DNA from: Nocardioides sp. YR527
GTDB taxonomy: Bacteria; Actinomycetota; Actinomycetes; Propionibacteriales; Nocardioidaceae
Direction: 5' to 3'
DNA length: 64,000 nt
Assembly: GCF_900101045.1 (NCBI RefSeq)
Contig: NZ_FNFN01000012.1
Location: 42,090 to 106,089 of the forward strand
Shown here: positions 18,956 through 27,255 of the stretch, in pieces
Layout of the letters: each line of letters begins with the position of its first letter
How positions within the stretch are numbered: the stretch's first letter is position 1
Translations under genes and position numbers: made by a program
The notes under the pieces: generated by a model
What the model was told of the DNA's origin: nothing
Seen by the model: only the letters and a program-made list of their open reading frames with translations
Databases searched by the model: none

Positions 18956-20340
18956 GATGCGTTGTCCTTTCGGATGATCGCGAGCGCCTCGTCGCGCACG
19001 CGCTCCATGGTGAGTGTGTCCTTGCCCTCCGCGTTGAGCCGCAGCAGCGGCTCGGTGTTGGAGGCGCGTACGTTGAACGACCAGTCGGCGTGGGAGAGGG
19101 TCAGGCCGTCGAGCTTGTCGACGGTGACACCGTCGCGCCCGGCGTACGCCTTCTCGATCTCGGCCACGGTGGCGGCCTGGTCGGGGACGGTGGAATTGAT
19201 CTCGCCGCTCATCGGATAGCGAGCATAGGCGGCCAGCAGCTCGCTCAGCGGCTGGTCTGTCTCGGCGAGGGCGCCGAGGACGTGCAGCGCGGCGAGCATG
19301 CCGGAGTCGGCACGCCAGAAGTCACGGAAGTAGAAGTGGCCGCTGTGCTCGCCGCCGAAGGCCGCCTCGGACTCGGCCATCACGGCCTTGATGTAGGAGT
19401 GGCCGACGCGGGTACGTACCGGGGTGCCGCCGAGCTCGGTGACGATCTCCGGGACCGCGCGGGAGGTGATCAGGTTGTGGATGATCGTGGCGCCTGGCTC
19501 CTGTGCCAGGGCCCGCTCGGCGATCAGGGCAGTGATCGCGCTCGGGCTGACCACCTCACCCTTCTCGTCCACCAGGAAGCAGCGGTCGGCGTCGCCGTCG
19601 AAGGCCAGGCCGGCGTCGGCGCCGGTCTCGCGCACCTTCGCCTGCAGATCGACCAACGTGGTCGAGTCGAGCGGGTTGGCCTCGTGGTTGGGGAAGGTGC
19701 CGTCGAGCTCGAAGTACATCGGGATCAGCTCGACGGCCTCGGTGCCCAGGCGCCCGAAGACCGCCGGCGCGGTGTGGCCGGCCATGCCGTTGCCCGCGTC
19801 TGCGACGACGGTGAGCCGGCGACCCTTGACCGGGGCCAGCCCGAGCAGGTGCGCGGCGTACGCCTCCAGCACATCGGTCTCGCTGATGCTGCCCGCGACG
19901 TCGGCGATCGGGACCTCACCGGAGATGACCAGGTCGCGGATCTCGTCGAGCCCGGTCTCGGCGCCGACCGGGACCGCGTTGGCGCGGCACAGCTTGATGC
20001 CGTTGTACTGCGCCGGGTTGTGGCTGGCGGTGAACATCGCGCCCGGCAGCCCGAGGTGACCGGAGGCGAAGTAGAGCTCGTCGGTCGAGGCCAGCCCGAT
20101 CATCGTCACGTCGGCGCCGGCCTCGGTCGCCCCCTCGGCGAAGGCTCCCGCGAGCGCCGGGGAGCTGGGGCGCATGTCGTGGCCGACGACGATCTCGCCA
20201 CTACGGGCGCCGGTGACGTGCACGAAGGCCCGCCCGGCGCGTCGGGCGAGGTTCTCGTCGATCTGATCAGGGACGGTGCCACGGACGTCGTACGCCTTGA
20301 AGACGGCGTTGGCGATGTCGGGGTCAACTCTCTCCGGCAT
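18952..20340 (-). CDS. manB: Phosphomannomutase/phosphoglucomutase
   Basis: This enzyme interconverts hexose-6-phosphate and hexose-1-phosphate, giving mannose-1-phosphate for GDP-mannose (with ManC at 30162-31238). It has 462 aa, typical of the alpha-D-phosphohexomutase family. All four domain signatures are visible: catalytic phosphoserine loop TASHNPAQYNG (about residue 104), metal loop DGDADRC (about 246), sugar loop GGEHSGHF (about 328) and phosphate-binding RASNTEPLLRL (about 425). A TAGAGT box sits 7 nt before ATG 20340 with no ribosome site, so it is probably leaderless. First gene of the manB-trm112-SIS operon. Confidence 0.94.
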   Translation of the reverse strand: MPERVDPDIANAVFKAYDVRGTVPDQIDENLARRAGRAFVHVTGARSGEIVVGHDMRPSSPALAGAFAEGATEAGADVTMIGLASTDELYFASGHLGLPGAMFTASHNPAQYNGIKLCRANAVPVGAETGLDEIRDLVISGEVPIADVAGSISETDVLEAYAAHLLGLAPVKGRRLTVVADAGNGMAGHTAPAVFGRLGTEAVELIPMYFELDGTFPNHEANPLDSTTLVDLQAKVRETGADAGLAFDGDADRCFLVDEKGEVVSPSAITALIAERALAQEPGATIIHNLITSRAVPEIVTELGGTPVRTRVGHSYIKAVMAESEAAFGGEHSGHFYFRDFWRADSGMLAALHVLGALAETDQPLSELLAAYARYPMSGEINSTVPDQAATVAEIEKAYAGRDGVTVDKLDGLTLSHADWSFNVRASNTEPLLRLNAEGKDTLTMERVRDEALAIIRKDNAS

Positions 20341-20347
20341 GTCCGGA

Positions 20348-20353
20348 ACTCTA
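20348..20353 (-). promoter_or_regulatory. -10 box of leaderless manB
   Basis: TAGAGT on the minus strand, 7-nt spacer to ATG 20340. Confidence 0.55.
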
Positions 20354-20359
20354 GTCGTC

Positions 20360-20761
20360 CTACTCCGAGGTCAGCACGCGGAGGTGTCCGCGGCGGGTGC
20401 CGCCCGGACGGGGCTGGCCGTCGTTCGCGCCCGGCTCGTCGGCGTCGTCCTGCCCAGGGGCCCCGACGGGCCCTCGCGGGGACGGAGCCGGCGGCCTCGC
20501 GGCCTCACGGACGGCATCGGCCAGCGCGAGCAGGTCGTCGCCCTTGGGCTGCGGGTCGACCGGCTCACGAGCCAGCCGGACCACCTCCCAGCCACGGGGC
20601 GCGGACAACCGCTCGGCATGCTCCTCGCACAGGTCGTAGGCATGTGGCTCGGCATAGGTCGCCAGCGGGCCGAGAACGGCCGTCTGGTCGGCGTACACAT
20701 AGGTGAGCGTGCAGACGGCTTGACGCTGGCAGGCGGTACGCGAACAACGACGAGCAGTCAC
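20360..20761 (-). CDS. DUF3499 family protein
   Basis: A small actinobacterial protein (133 aa from GTG 20761) of the DUF3499 family, conserved in this position between manB and the metallopeptidase gene (Rv3258c equivalent). Conserved features are an N-terminal cysteine pattern RRCSRTACQRQAVCTLTY, the segment HAYDLCEEHAERL and WEVVRLA. The Cys/His spacing suggests metal binding. The C-terminal third is Pro/Gly-rich and disordered. Function unknown. It is transcribed divergently from the metallopeptidase gene. Confidence 0.85.
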   Translation of the reverse strand: MTARRCSRTACQRQAVCTLTYVYADQTAVLGPLATYAEPHAYDLCEEHAERLSAPRGWEVVRLAREPVDPQPKGDDLLALADAVREAARPPAPSPRGPVGAPGQDDADEPGANDGQPRPGGTRRGHLRVLTSE

Positions 20762-20797
20762 GGGTGAACCGTACTCCCCTGAGGCCAGCCGCGCAGT

Positions 20798-20803
20798 TAG
20801 GCT
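20798..20803 (+). promoter_or_regulatory. -10 box of leaderless metallopeptidase-family gene
   Basis: TAGGCT with a 7-nt spacer to ATG 20811. Confidence 0.55.
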
Positions 20804-20810
20804 CGCGTAC

Positions 20811-21227
20811 ATGACCAGGCACAGGGATCGGCACGGCCGTGGGACACGTGGCCCGATCGCCGTTCCCACCGACCCGAAGGTGCCGGTCCTGCGCACCCGC
20901 CGGGAGCGGTTCGACGACATCGCGCTCGCCATCGTGACCGAGATCGACGGTCGCTGGCAGTCCCGGCTGGGCCTGATCGAGTACGCCGTCGAGGAGTCGC
21001 CCGACATCCCGAAGGAGTGGACCGTCGAGGATCACATCCCGCTCGGGTCGCTCGAGCGTGGCTCCGGCGCGAACCCGGCCCGGTTGGTGATCTACCGGCG
21101 GCCGATCGAGCACCGCTGCCACACCCGTTCCGAGGTCGAGGCGATGGTGCTCATGGTCGTGGTCGAGCAGATCGCCGACCTGCTCGGGATCGCGGCTGAG
21201 GATGTCGATCCTCGGTATCAGCCCTGA
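20811..21227 (+). CDS. Metallopeptidase-family (zincin-like) protein with degenerate active site
   Basis: This 138-residue protein belongs to the minimal-zincin metallopeptidase family found next to whiB2/manB in actinobacteria (Rv3259 position). Family segments seen are RFDDIALAIVTEIDGRW, LGLIEYAVEE and PLGSLERG...LVIYRRPIE. The helix that carries HExxH in active relatives reads VVVEQIADLLG here: Glu is kept but both zinc-binding His are gone. It is therefore unlikely to hydrolyse peptides and may be a structural or regulatory relic. Leaderless start at 20811. Confidence 0.8.
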   Translation: MTRHRDRHGRGTRGPIAVPTDPKVPVLRTRRERFDDIALAIVTEIDGRWQSRLGLIEYAVEESPDIPKEWTVEDHIPLGSLERGSGANPARLVIYRRPIEHRCHTRSEVEAMVLMVVVEQIADLLGIAAEDVDPRYQP

Positions 21228-21246
21228 TCATCGCGAGCGGTCTCGT

Positions 21247-21736
21247 GGTTGGGGTGGGCCGCCGACCCGTTCTCTGAGGATCTTCTGCTGGCTATCGGGG
21301 CGGCGGCCCGGGTGTGGTCGCGGGAAACCGCTGCGGGCAAGGGGAAGGCTTCTCCGGGCGAACGAAAATTCGTTCGCCCCACCGAGCAGAGACTCCTCCA
21401 GCGGAAAGAAAATTCCTTCCACCAACCGACCCCATCCCGGCGGAGACGACTCACACGGCGAAAGGAATTTTCCTTCCACCAGCTGCCCCGCTCGCCCACC
21501 CCAGCGAAGCGATCAGCCGACTCCCAGACCCCTACCCGACCCGAACCTCCGCACCAAACCCCTGCCGCCGACCCGATAGCCAGCCAAATCTTTTCTCGGC
21601 GACGGCCGGTGTCAAGGATCGCCGAAGGCGACCGGCGTCAGCCGGCGGCCGCAGGCCGTCCTTTACTCCGGACGCCGCCGAGAACACCCTCCCCGAAAGG
21701 GTCGGCGGCAAACCCCAACCACAAAACACCCCGACC
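21247..21736 (-). repeat. Modular intergenic repeat, copy A (one module plus remnant)
   Basis: A 490-bp element filling the spacer between two convergent genes. Its reverse complement aligns end to end with copy B (50432-51010): shared ends, the cloverleaf core (here 21606-21671), the TGGCTGGCTATCGGG motif and a centre with AATT palindromes (21356-21379 is an 11-bp perfect stem). The second module seen in copy B is missing: the sequence passes directly from the outer GCCGCCGACCC end to GCTGGCTATCGGGG near 21287. Open frames cross it but have no protein-like conservation. Orientation is given as opposite to copy B. Confidence 0.85.
21606..21671 (-). repeat. Cloverleaf core of repeat copy A
   Basis: A 66-nt core. 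Read on the minus strand it divides into closing stem (ccggagtaaaggac with atccttgacaccgg), hairpin ggcc-tgc-ggcc, hairpin ccggc-tgac-gccgg and hairpin cgcc-ttc-ggcg. Compared with copy C the last hairpin has gained a base pair and the middle loop differs, while pairing is kept. Confidence 0.7.
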
Positions 21737-21756
21737 AAGAAGCGCCCGAAAGAAAC

Positions 21757-23586
21757 TCAGGGCTCCAACGGCAACGGCAACCCCGGAGCAACCCCAGCGG
21801 TACGCACCTCGGTCCGCAACGGCCGGAACGGAACCACTGCATCCCCATCCCCGCTCATCACCACCGCAGCGTTGATCGAGACACCCTCGGGCACCAGCTG
21901 GATCAGGGCTGCTTCCGCGGGCACCTCGACCTCGGCACCGAGTCCGGGACCGACCTTGACGGACTTGGCCTTGAGCGCCTTGCCCTTCGCGTTCATCGGG
22001 ATCACCTTGACGGTGCCGCTGGCCCCGGTCTTGGCGACCGGGCCGGAGATCACGACCCGCTTCTTGCCGACTCCGGCGCCGGCCGGGACGACGGCCGCGG
22101 TCGGCTCCGAGATGGTCTCGGTGGCCGTCGTGATCGCGACGTCACCGCCGTCGACCGAGCGCATCGCGGTGGCGACCGGGCCGGTGGCGACGATCTCGAC
22201 GCCGTACGCGTCGCTGGCGCTGTCCTTGCCGAGCAGCTTGGTCAGGTCGACCTGCGTCTGCCCGTTGGGCGGCACCCTGATCTCCGGGGCGCCCTCCGGG
22301 GTGAGCACGTTCTTGGGAGTGAGCAGGCGCAGCTCGGCGCTCACCTGGGCATCGCCCGGGTTGGTGACGGTGAGCGTGCGGCTCGCGGAGCTGTTCGGGT
22401 AGCCGACCAGCAGGTTGGTCTCGGCCGGCGCCGACTGGCCTGGGAAGTAGTCCTCGGTGGCCTTCTGCGACTCCAGCGCGATGGCACGGTCACGGACCAT
22501 CGCCCCGGCCTGGCCGCGTACGACCGTGGTCTTCAGGGAGAGCTCGCCCTTGCGCGGGATCACGTGCAGCAGGTCGAAGGTGCGGGTGGTGTTGCCGGGG
22601 ATCGCGACGCCGCGGAGCTCCTCGGGGACCGCCACCACGCCCTTCTCGTCGTAGAGCGAGATGTCGACCGTGGCCGCGCCGCTGTTGGGGTTGGTGAGCT
22701 CGAGGATCGAGTTGTGGGTGGCACCCGCACCGACGCCGGGGAACCACGCCTCAGCCTGCGGGGGAATGCACCCCGTCGCCGCGAGCGGCTTGGTCGTCGA
22801 ACGTCCGGCGACCAGCCCGGGGGCGACCTCCTTGCCCGCCTTGACCACGACCGAGCCGGGCTTGACCGACGCACTGGTGACCTTGCCGGACCCCACCGTG
22901 GTCTCCGCGCCGTTGCCGGCGCCCGGGCCGCTCAGCGTGACCTTGCCGGACCCGTCGGCGGCGTTGGTGACGGCGACCTGGTCGGCACCGGACTTCGGCT
23001 TGCCGGGGCACACCACGGTGGCTGCCGTAGGCGCGCTGCTGTCGGCGGCCAGCTTCGGCTGCTCCCACTGGTGGGGTCGGTTGAGCAGCAGCGCCACTGC
23101 CATCGCACCGACCAGACCCAGCGCCACCAGCACGGTGTTGTCGAGACGACGGCCGCGCTGCCTGCGTACGCGGCGCAGCCGGGGTCGCGCCGCGGCCGCT
23201 GCCGCTGCGGCAGCCGCCATCCGTCCGCCCTTGCCACGATCCGGCTCTGACTCCTGCTCGAGCTCCGGTTCCCCCGCCCGCATCTCGTCAGCGGTCGGCC
23301 AGGCCTCGAACTCCGGCTCGTAGGCGGGCTGGAACTCCCCGGTCCGGTAGTCACCTTCGTAGGGCGGCGGGTAGCCCGTCTGCGCGAGCATCTGTCCGGT
23401 CTCCGGACCGGGCACGTAGGGCTCCTGGGCGTAGAGCTGCTCCGGGGTGTAGCCCTCCGGCGGCGTCTGGGCCGTCTGACCCGTGTAGGGATCGGCATAC
23501 GGGTCCAGCATCCACGGCTCCTGGCCGTAGACGTCGTCGGCCTGCGGCTCGTGCGAGCGGTCGTAGGGATCACGTGAATGGCTCAT
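21757..23586 (-). CDS. DUF5719 family membrane-anchored protein
   Basis: A 609-residue protein. The N-terminal 165 residues are Tyr/Pro/Glu-rich and cytoplasmic, followed by an alanine run (MAAAAAAAAAA) and an Arg-rich patch. One transmembrane helix (about residues 183-203, NTVLVALGLVGAMAVALLL) leads to a secreted DUF5719 region of beta-sandwich type (ILELTNPNSGAATVDISLYD, LLVGYPNSSASRTLTVTNPG). Its ATG (MSHSRD, 23586) overlaps the stop of the glycosyltransferase gene (ATGA), so they form an operon. This pair beside whiB is conserved in actinobacteria, and a role in building or guiding a surface glycan is likely but unproven. Confidence 0.86.
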   Translation of the reverse strand: MSHSRDPYDRSHEPQADDVYGQEPWMLDPYADPYTGQTAQTPPEGYTPEQLYAQEPYVPGPETGQMLAQTGYPPPYEGDYRTGEFQPAYEPEFEAWPTADEMRAGEPELEQESEPDRGKGGRMAAAAAAAAAARPRLRRVRRQRGRRLDNTVLVALGLVGAMAVALLLNRPHQWEQPKLAADSSAPTAATVVCPGKPKSGADQVAVTNAADGSGKVTLSGPGAGNGAETTVGSGKVTSASVKPGSVVVKAGKEVAPGLVAGRSTTKPLAATGCIPPQAEAWFPGVGAGATHNSILELTNPNSGAATVDISLYDEKGVVAVPEELRGVAIPGNTTRTFDLLHVIPRKGELSLKTTVVRGQAGAMVRDRAIALESQKATEDYFPGQSAPAETNLLVGYPNSSASRTLTVTNPGDAQVSAELRLLTPKNVLTPEGAPEIRVPPNGQTQVDLTKLLGKDSASDAYGVEIVATGPVATAMRSVDGGDVAITTATETISEPTAAVVPAGAGVGKKRVVISGPVAKTGASGTVKVIPMNAKGKALKAKSVKVGPGLGAEVEVPAEAALIQLVPEGVSINAAVVMSGDGDAVVPFRPLRTEVRTAGVAPGLPLPLEP

Positions 23587-26489
23587 GCCGACTCCCTCCT
23601 CTGGATCAGCGTCGGCAGGCACAGGACCAGGACCACGAACAGCCCGATCCCGGACAGGACCAACAGGATCGTACGGATGATGGACTGCGACTCGGTCACG
23701 CCCGGGTCGCTCGGCTCGGAGTCGAGCAGCCACGCACGCGTCGAGCGCTCGACGGTGCTCGCCTGGGTCACCGACCCGGAGGCGTCGATCCCCTCGGCGA
23801 CCGAGGAGTCGGCCGGACCGGGCATCACGATGTAGGCCACGCCCTGGGCGGCCAGATCACCGATCACCGCGTCGTCGGGATCGGCGGCGAGGCGGCGTAC
23901 GACCCCGGTGAGCTCCTCGGAGCCACCGGCGACCTGCGCGATCTCGTCCTCACCGAGGGTGATCCCGTCGTTGCGGAGGACGGCGTAGCGGATGCCCTCG
24001 TCGACCGAGCCGCGCAGCACGAGGACACCGTCCTCCGGCCCGAGGGTGGTCGAGGTCGGGTCGAGCATGTAGGAGGGCACCCCGATGTGGCCGAGGGCCC
24101 GGGTGTTGTCGGTGAGGTTGCCGGTGCCGGCGTAGACGAACCAGCCGAGGCTGCCGACGACACCGACCGCCGCGACCGCAGCCGCCGCGCCGACCATCAC
24201 CTTCCGCAGCCCGCTGAGGCCGTCGAGGATGGCGCCCTGGGCACCCAGCACCGCCGCGACCACCGCGAAGCCCTGGATGGCGACCAGCGGGAAGCCCCAG
24301 CCGACCCGGGCGATGCCGGCGTCGAGCGGGATCGGGATCCAGGACAGCAGCATCGTGACGACCGCGGTTGCGACCGCGCCGATCCAGCAGACCATGACCG
24401 GGATCCGGGTGCGGCTCGGGATCAGTGCGAGCACGGCCAGCAGCGGCAGCGCCAGGCCCAGCCACCACGGGGCGCCGAGATCGGCACCGTCGAGCCCGGT
24501 CAGACGGCCCACGAGCAGGTCGAACCCGCCCGCGGCCGGGGCCGGCAGCCTGCCCGGGTCGAGCAGCAGGCCGGCCCAGCCGCCGGAGAAGATCGCCGGC
24601 AGCCACCACGGGAGCAGCAGCCCGACCGGTGTCGCGATGGCCGCGGCGGGCGGACCCCACTGGTCGCGGTCACTGAGCACGGCGGGCATCAGCCGGCGGG
24701 CGACGATGAAGATGACCGCCGCGAAGACGGCCGCGACCAGGAAGGCCATCGGAGCGAAGGCGGTGATGACGGTGAGCAGCAGGCCGGTGCGCCACCCGGC
24801 GCGCCAACGGCGGTCGGCGACGGGATCGCTGAACCCGAGCGCGGCGTGGGCGAGCCAGGGCAGCAGCGCGCCGACGACGACCGCACCGATCCGGCCGTCA
24901 CCGAAGGCACCGCTGACGTAGGGAACCAGGGCGTACGCCGTCGCGCCCCACAGCAGCAGCCAGCGAGGGGCACCCAGGTGGCTGATCAGCCGGCCCGCGA
25001 CCCGCAGCAGCCGCCACGCGCCACCGAGCGCGACCGGGAAGCTGAGCAGCATGACGCCGGCGACCGCCAGGCTCGGGTTGCCGCCGAGGAATGTGGCGAG
25101 CACTGCCAGCGGGAAGACGTGCGGCGGCGCGGGCACCCCGGTGCCCTGCGAGATCGCGTGCCACGACTCGAACTGCAGCTGCCACCAGTCGCCCACGTTC
25201 TGCGGCGTCGGCCCGAGGCCGCTGCCGGCCACACCACCGAGCGCCGCACGGGCGCCGATGACGCCGAGGATGCCGATGACGACCAGGAGCACCGCGACCG
25301 GGTTGGTGAACAGACGCACCAGCCAACCGGTCTCGGCGGGGATCTCGTCCTCCTCCAGCTGAGCCCGCTCGGCCTGGCGCTTGGCGGCGAAGGAGGCCGG
25401 ATCGGCCTCGGCCTGGGCCATCTGGCGCCGCTCGGCGATGTCGGAGGCCTGCTGGGTGATCGCGTTGGCGACGTCGGAGACGAAGTCGAGCCCGTGCCGG
25501 TAGGGCAGCCATGGTGGCGGCAGCAGCGCCTTGACCACGTCCTTGTCGGCGTGCGCCTGCTTCCGGCGCCGCCGCTTGGCCAGCATGATCTGGCCGGTGT
25601 GGCCGTAGATCCAGCCCAGCGCGCCCAGGTCGTCGAGCGCAGTCCCGGGATCGCGCACCAGGATGAAGCCGAGCATCCGCCACAGGGTCTGGAAGAAGAA
25701 CCGGACCATCGTGAACGGGAGCATCCCCGGCCGGCCGTTGACCAGCAGGGTGTAGAGCGCGGCCCGTCGCTCCTGGTAGTGGATTCGGCGTCCGGTCAGC
25801 TGCGTCTTGCGTACGCCACGGTGGGCCGCCTCCACGTGGAAGACGACCGCGTCCGGGACGGCGATGGTCGTGAAGCCGGCGTTGGCGGCCCGCCAGCCGA
25901 GGTCCATGTCGGTGCCGAGGACCGGGAGGTGCTTGTCGAAGCCGCCGAGGTACTCGAGGACCTCGCGGCGGATCAGCATGCCGGCGGTGTTGACGGCCAG
26001 GACGCGGCGTACCTCGTCGTGCTGACCCTGGTCGTACTCGCCGCGCTCCAGGCCGGTCTCCCGGTTGCCGGTGACCGAGATCGAGACACCGAGCTCGAGC
26101 ATCCGGCGCAGCGAGGGCCACTCCCGGATCTTGGGGCCTAGGATGTCGGCCTCCGGGTATTCCTCGGCGGCGTTGAGCAGGGTCGACAGCGCGTGCGGGT
26201 CGGGGGTGGAGTCGTCGTGGAGGAACCAGATCCACTCCGGCGGCTGGGCCGCCTGGTGGAGGATGGCGAGCGCCTCGTTGGCCGCGTCCGCGAACGTCGT
26301 CGACGCCGGGAGCTTGACCACCTGGGCGAAGGTCTCCTCCAGGATCTCGACCGACCTGTCGGTCGAGCCGGTGTCGATCGTGACGGCAAAGCTCACCGGA
26401 GCCTGCTGGTTCCGGATCCCGTCGATGACGGTTGGAAGCCAGCCGGCGCCGTTATGAGAGACGAGGACGAGGGCGACCGACGCGTGCAC
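23583..26489 (-). CDS. Large membrane glycosyltransferase family 2 protein
   Basis: A protein of about 968 residues. The N-terminal GT-A domain (residues 1-260) has VALVLVSHNGAGWLP, the nucleotide-sugar motifs WIWFLHDDSTPDP and GTDMDLGWRAANAGF. A long C-terminal region has some 12-14 hydrophobic helices and a final soluble segment before a last helix (LLVLSGIGLFVVLVLCLP). It probably elongates a surface polysaccharide at the membrane. GTG 26489 (VHASVALVLVSH) is preferred over ATG 26552 because the conserved GT fold starts there and a TAGGGT box lies 8 nt upstream (leaderless). It is first in an operon with the DUF5719 gene. Confidence 0.88.
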   Translation of the reverse strand: MHASVALVLVSHNGAGWLPTVIDGIRNQQAPVSFAVTIDTGSTDRSVEILEETFAQVVKLPASTTFADAANEALAILHQAAQPPEWIWFLHDDSTPDPHALSTLLNAAEEYPEADILGPKIREWPSLRRMLELGVSISVTGNRETGLERGEYDQGQHDEVRRVLAVNTAGMLIRREVLEYLGGFDKHLPVLGTDMDLGWRAANAGFTTIAVPDAVVFHVEAAHRGVRKTQLTGRRIHYQERRAALYTLLVNGRPGMLPFTMVRFFFQTLWRMLGFILVRDPGTALDDLGALGWIYGHTGQIMLAKRRRRKQAHADKDVVKALLPPPWLPYRHGLDFVSDVANAITQQASDIAERRQMAQAEADPASFAAKRQAERAQLEEDEIPAETGWLVRLFTNPVAVLLVVIGILGVIGARAALGGVAGSGLGPTPQNVGDWWQLQFESWHAISQGTGVPAPPHVFPLAVLATFLGGNPSLAVAGVMLLSFPVALGGAWRLLRVAGRLISHLGAPRWLLLWGATAYALVPYVSGAFGDGRIGAVVVGALLPWLAHAALGFSDPVADRRWRAGWRTGLLLTVITAFAPMAFLVAAVFAAVIFIVARRLMPAVLSDRDQWGPPAAAIATPVGLLLPWWLPAIFSGGWAGLLLDPGRLPAPAAGGFDLLVGRLTGLDGADLGAPWWLGLALPLLAVLALIPSRTRIPVMVCWIGAVATAVVTMLLSWIPIPLDAGIARVGWGFPLVAIQGFAVVAAVLGAQGAILDGLSGLRKVMVGAAAAVAAVGVVGSLGWFVYAGTGNLTDNTRALGHIGVPSYMLDPTSTTLGPEDGVLVLRGSVDEGIRYAVLRNDGITLGEDEIAQVAGGSEELTGVVRRLAADPDDAVIGDLAAQGVAYIVMPGPADSSVAEGIDASGSVTQASTVERSTRAWLLDSEPSDPGVTESQSIIRTILLVLSGIGLFVVLVLCLPTLIQRRESA

Positions 26490-26497
26490 GATCGGCA

Positions 26498-26503
26498 ACC
26501 CTA
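26498..26503 (-). promoter_or_regulatory. -10 box of the glycosyltransferase-DUF5719 operon
   Basis: TAGGGT on the minus strand, 8-nt spacer to GTG 26489. Confidence 0.45.
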
Positions 26504-26585
26504 GTGCCCAACCGGTGATAGTCCGAATGGACCTGTCGGGCGATCGGGACACGCCCCCTCAGGTATTTGCCCCGAAATGATCAGC

Positions 26586-26612
26586 AGGCCCGGACCGTGA
26601 CGGTCCGGGCCT
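26586..26612 (-). terminator. Hairpin terminator after whiB
   Basis: A 12-bp perfect stem (26586-26597 with 26601-26612) with a 3-nt loop, 37 nt downstream of the whiB stop. Few T residues follow. Confidence 0.65.
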
Positions 26613-26648
26613 TGCTGGCTCGTGCTTGGTTGCGACTGTCAGTGAATC

Positions 26649-26903
26649 TCAGACAGCGCGCTTCTTCAGCTTGCGGCGCTCCCGCTCGGAGAGTCCACCC
26701 CAGATTCCGAAGCGCTCGTCGTTGCCCAGAGCAGACTCAAGGCAGTCCTGGCGCACCTCGCAGGTCTGGCAGACCTTCTTGGCCTCCCGAGTCGATCCAC
26801 CCTTCTCAGGGAAGAACGCCTCCGGATCCGTCTGCGCGCACAGGGCGCGCTCCTGCCAGCCCCCTTCGTCGGTGTCCGGCTCGAGGAGAAACAGCTCTCT
26901 CAT
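26649..26903 (-). CDS. whiB2: WhiB-family iron-sulfur transcription factor (WhiB2/WhmD type)
   Basis: An 84-residue WhiB protein. The four Cys that hold the [4Fe-4S] cluster are visible (one in RALCAQTDPE, then VCQTCEVRQDCLE), followed by the G[I/V]WGG turn (FGIWGGLSERERR) and a basic C-terminal tail (RRKLKKRAV) that contacts DNA or sigma factor. The position beside fbiA, manC and the DUF5719/glycosyltransferase operon equals whiB2 of mycobacteria, where the orthologue controls septation. On the minus strand TAGGGT upstream of the gene is a likely -10 box with a short leader and a GGAAAG ribosome site. It is divergent from fbiA. Confidence 0.9.
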   Translation of the reverse strand: MRELFLLEPDTDEGGWQERALCAQTDPEAFFPEKGGSTREAKKVCQTCEVRQDCLESALGNDERFGIWGGLSERERRKLKKRAV

Positions 26904-27255
26904 CGTCTTTCCGACCTTTCGACCCTATTCAGCTTGTTTTTGGGACCGTGACCCCGTCTCGGGCCAGTCACCTCACGCCATCGGCAGGTAACCGATCCCC
27001 CCGTTTTTTGCGGGAACTGCCTCTAGTTACGACCTGGGCCGTCACTTTGATGCAGTTCCCTGACGAAATTTTCCCGAGATATCCAAGCACTGTCTCCACA
27101 GTTGTCGGTCCCCGGTTCAATTTCGAATCACACTGATGAAATTACATGCCTGTCGGTGCCACAAGTCAACCCTCAAATCTGCTAGGGCGGCATTAGCACC
27201 GGCTTTAAGCACCGGCTGGAGCAGGGTTGCTGGCCCCGTCTGAGAGGCTAGGGCC
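26904..27255. other. 352-bp divergent promoter region between whiB and fbiA
   Basis: No gene is supported. The region is notably more AT-rich than its surroundings. It holds the whiB promoter (TAGGGT near 26925 on the minus strand) and, near fbiA, a direct repeat of AGCACCGGCT (27196-27220) and GAGAGG as a possible fbiA ribosome site. Confidence 0.5.

Noticed and set aside
21249..22402. Open frames crossing repeat copy A
   Set aside because: They run through palindromes and the DUF5719 antisense; sequences such as ERKFLPP recur only because the DNA palindromes repeat.
23574..26141. 855-codon plus-strand frame opposite the large glycosyltransferase
   Set aside because: Shadow of a real GT2 gene; composition dominated by Asp/Gln/Arg/Gly.
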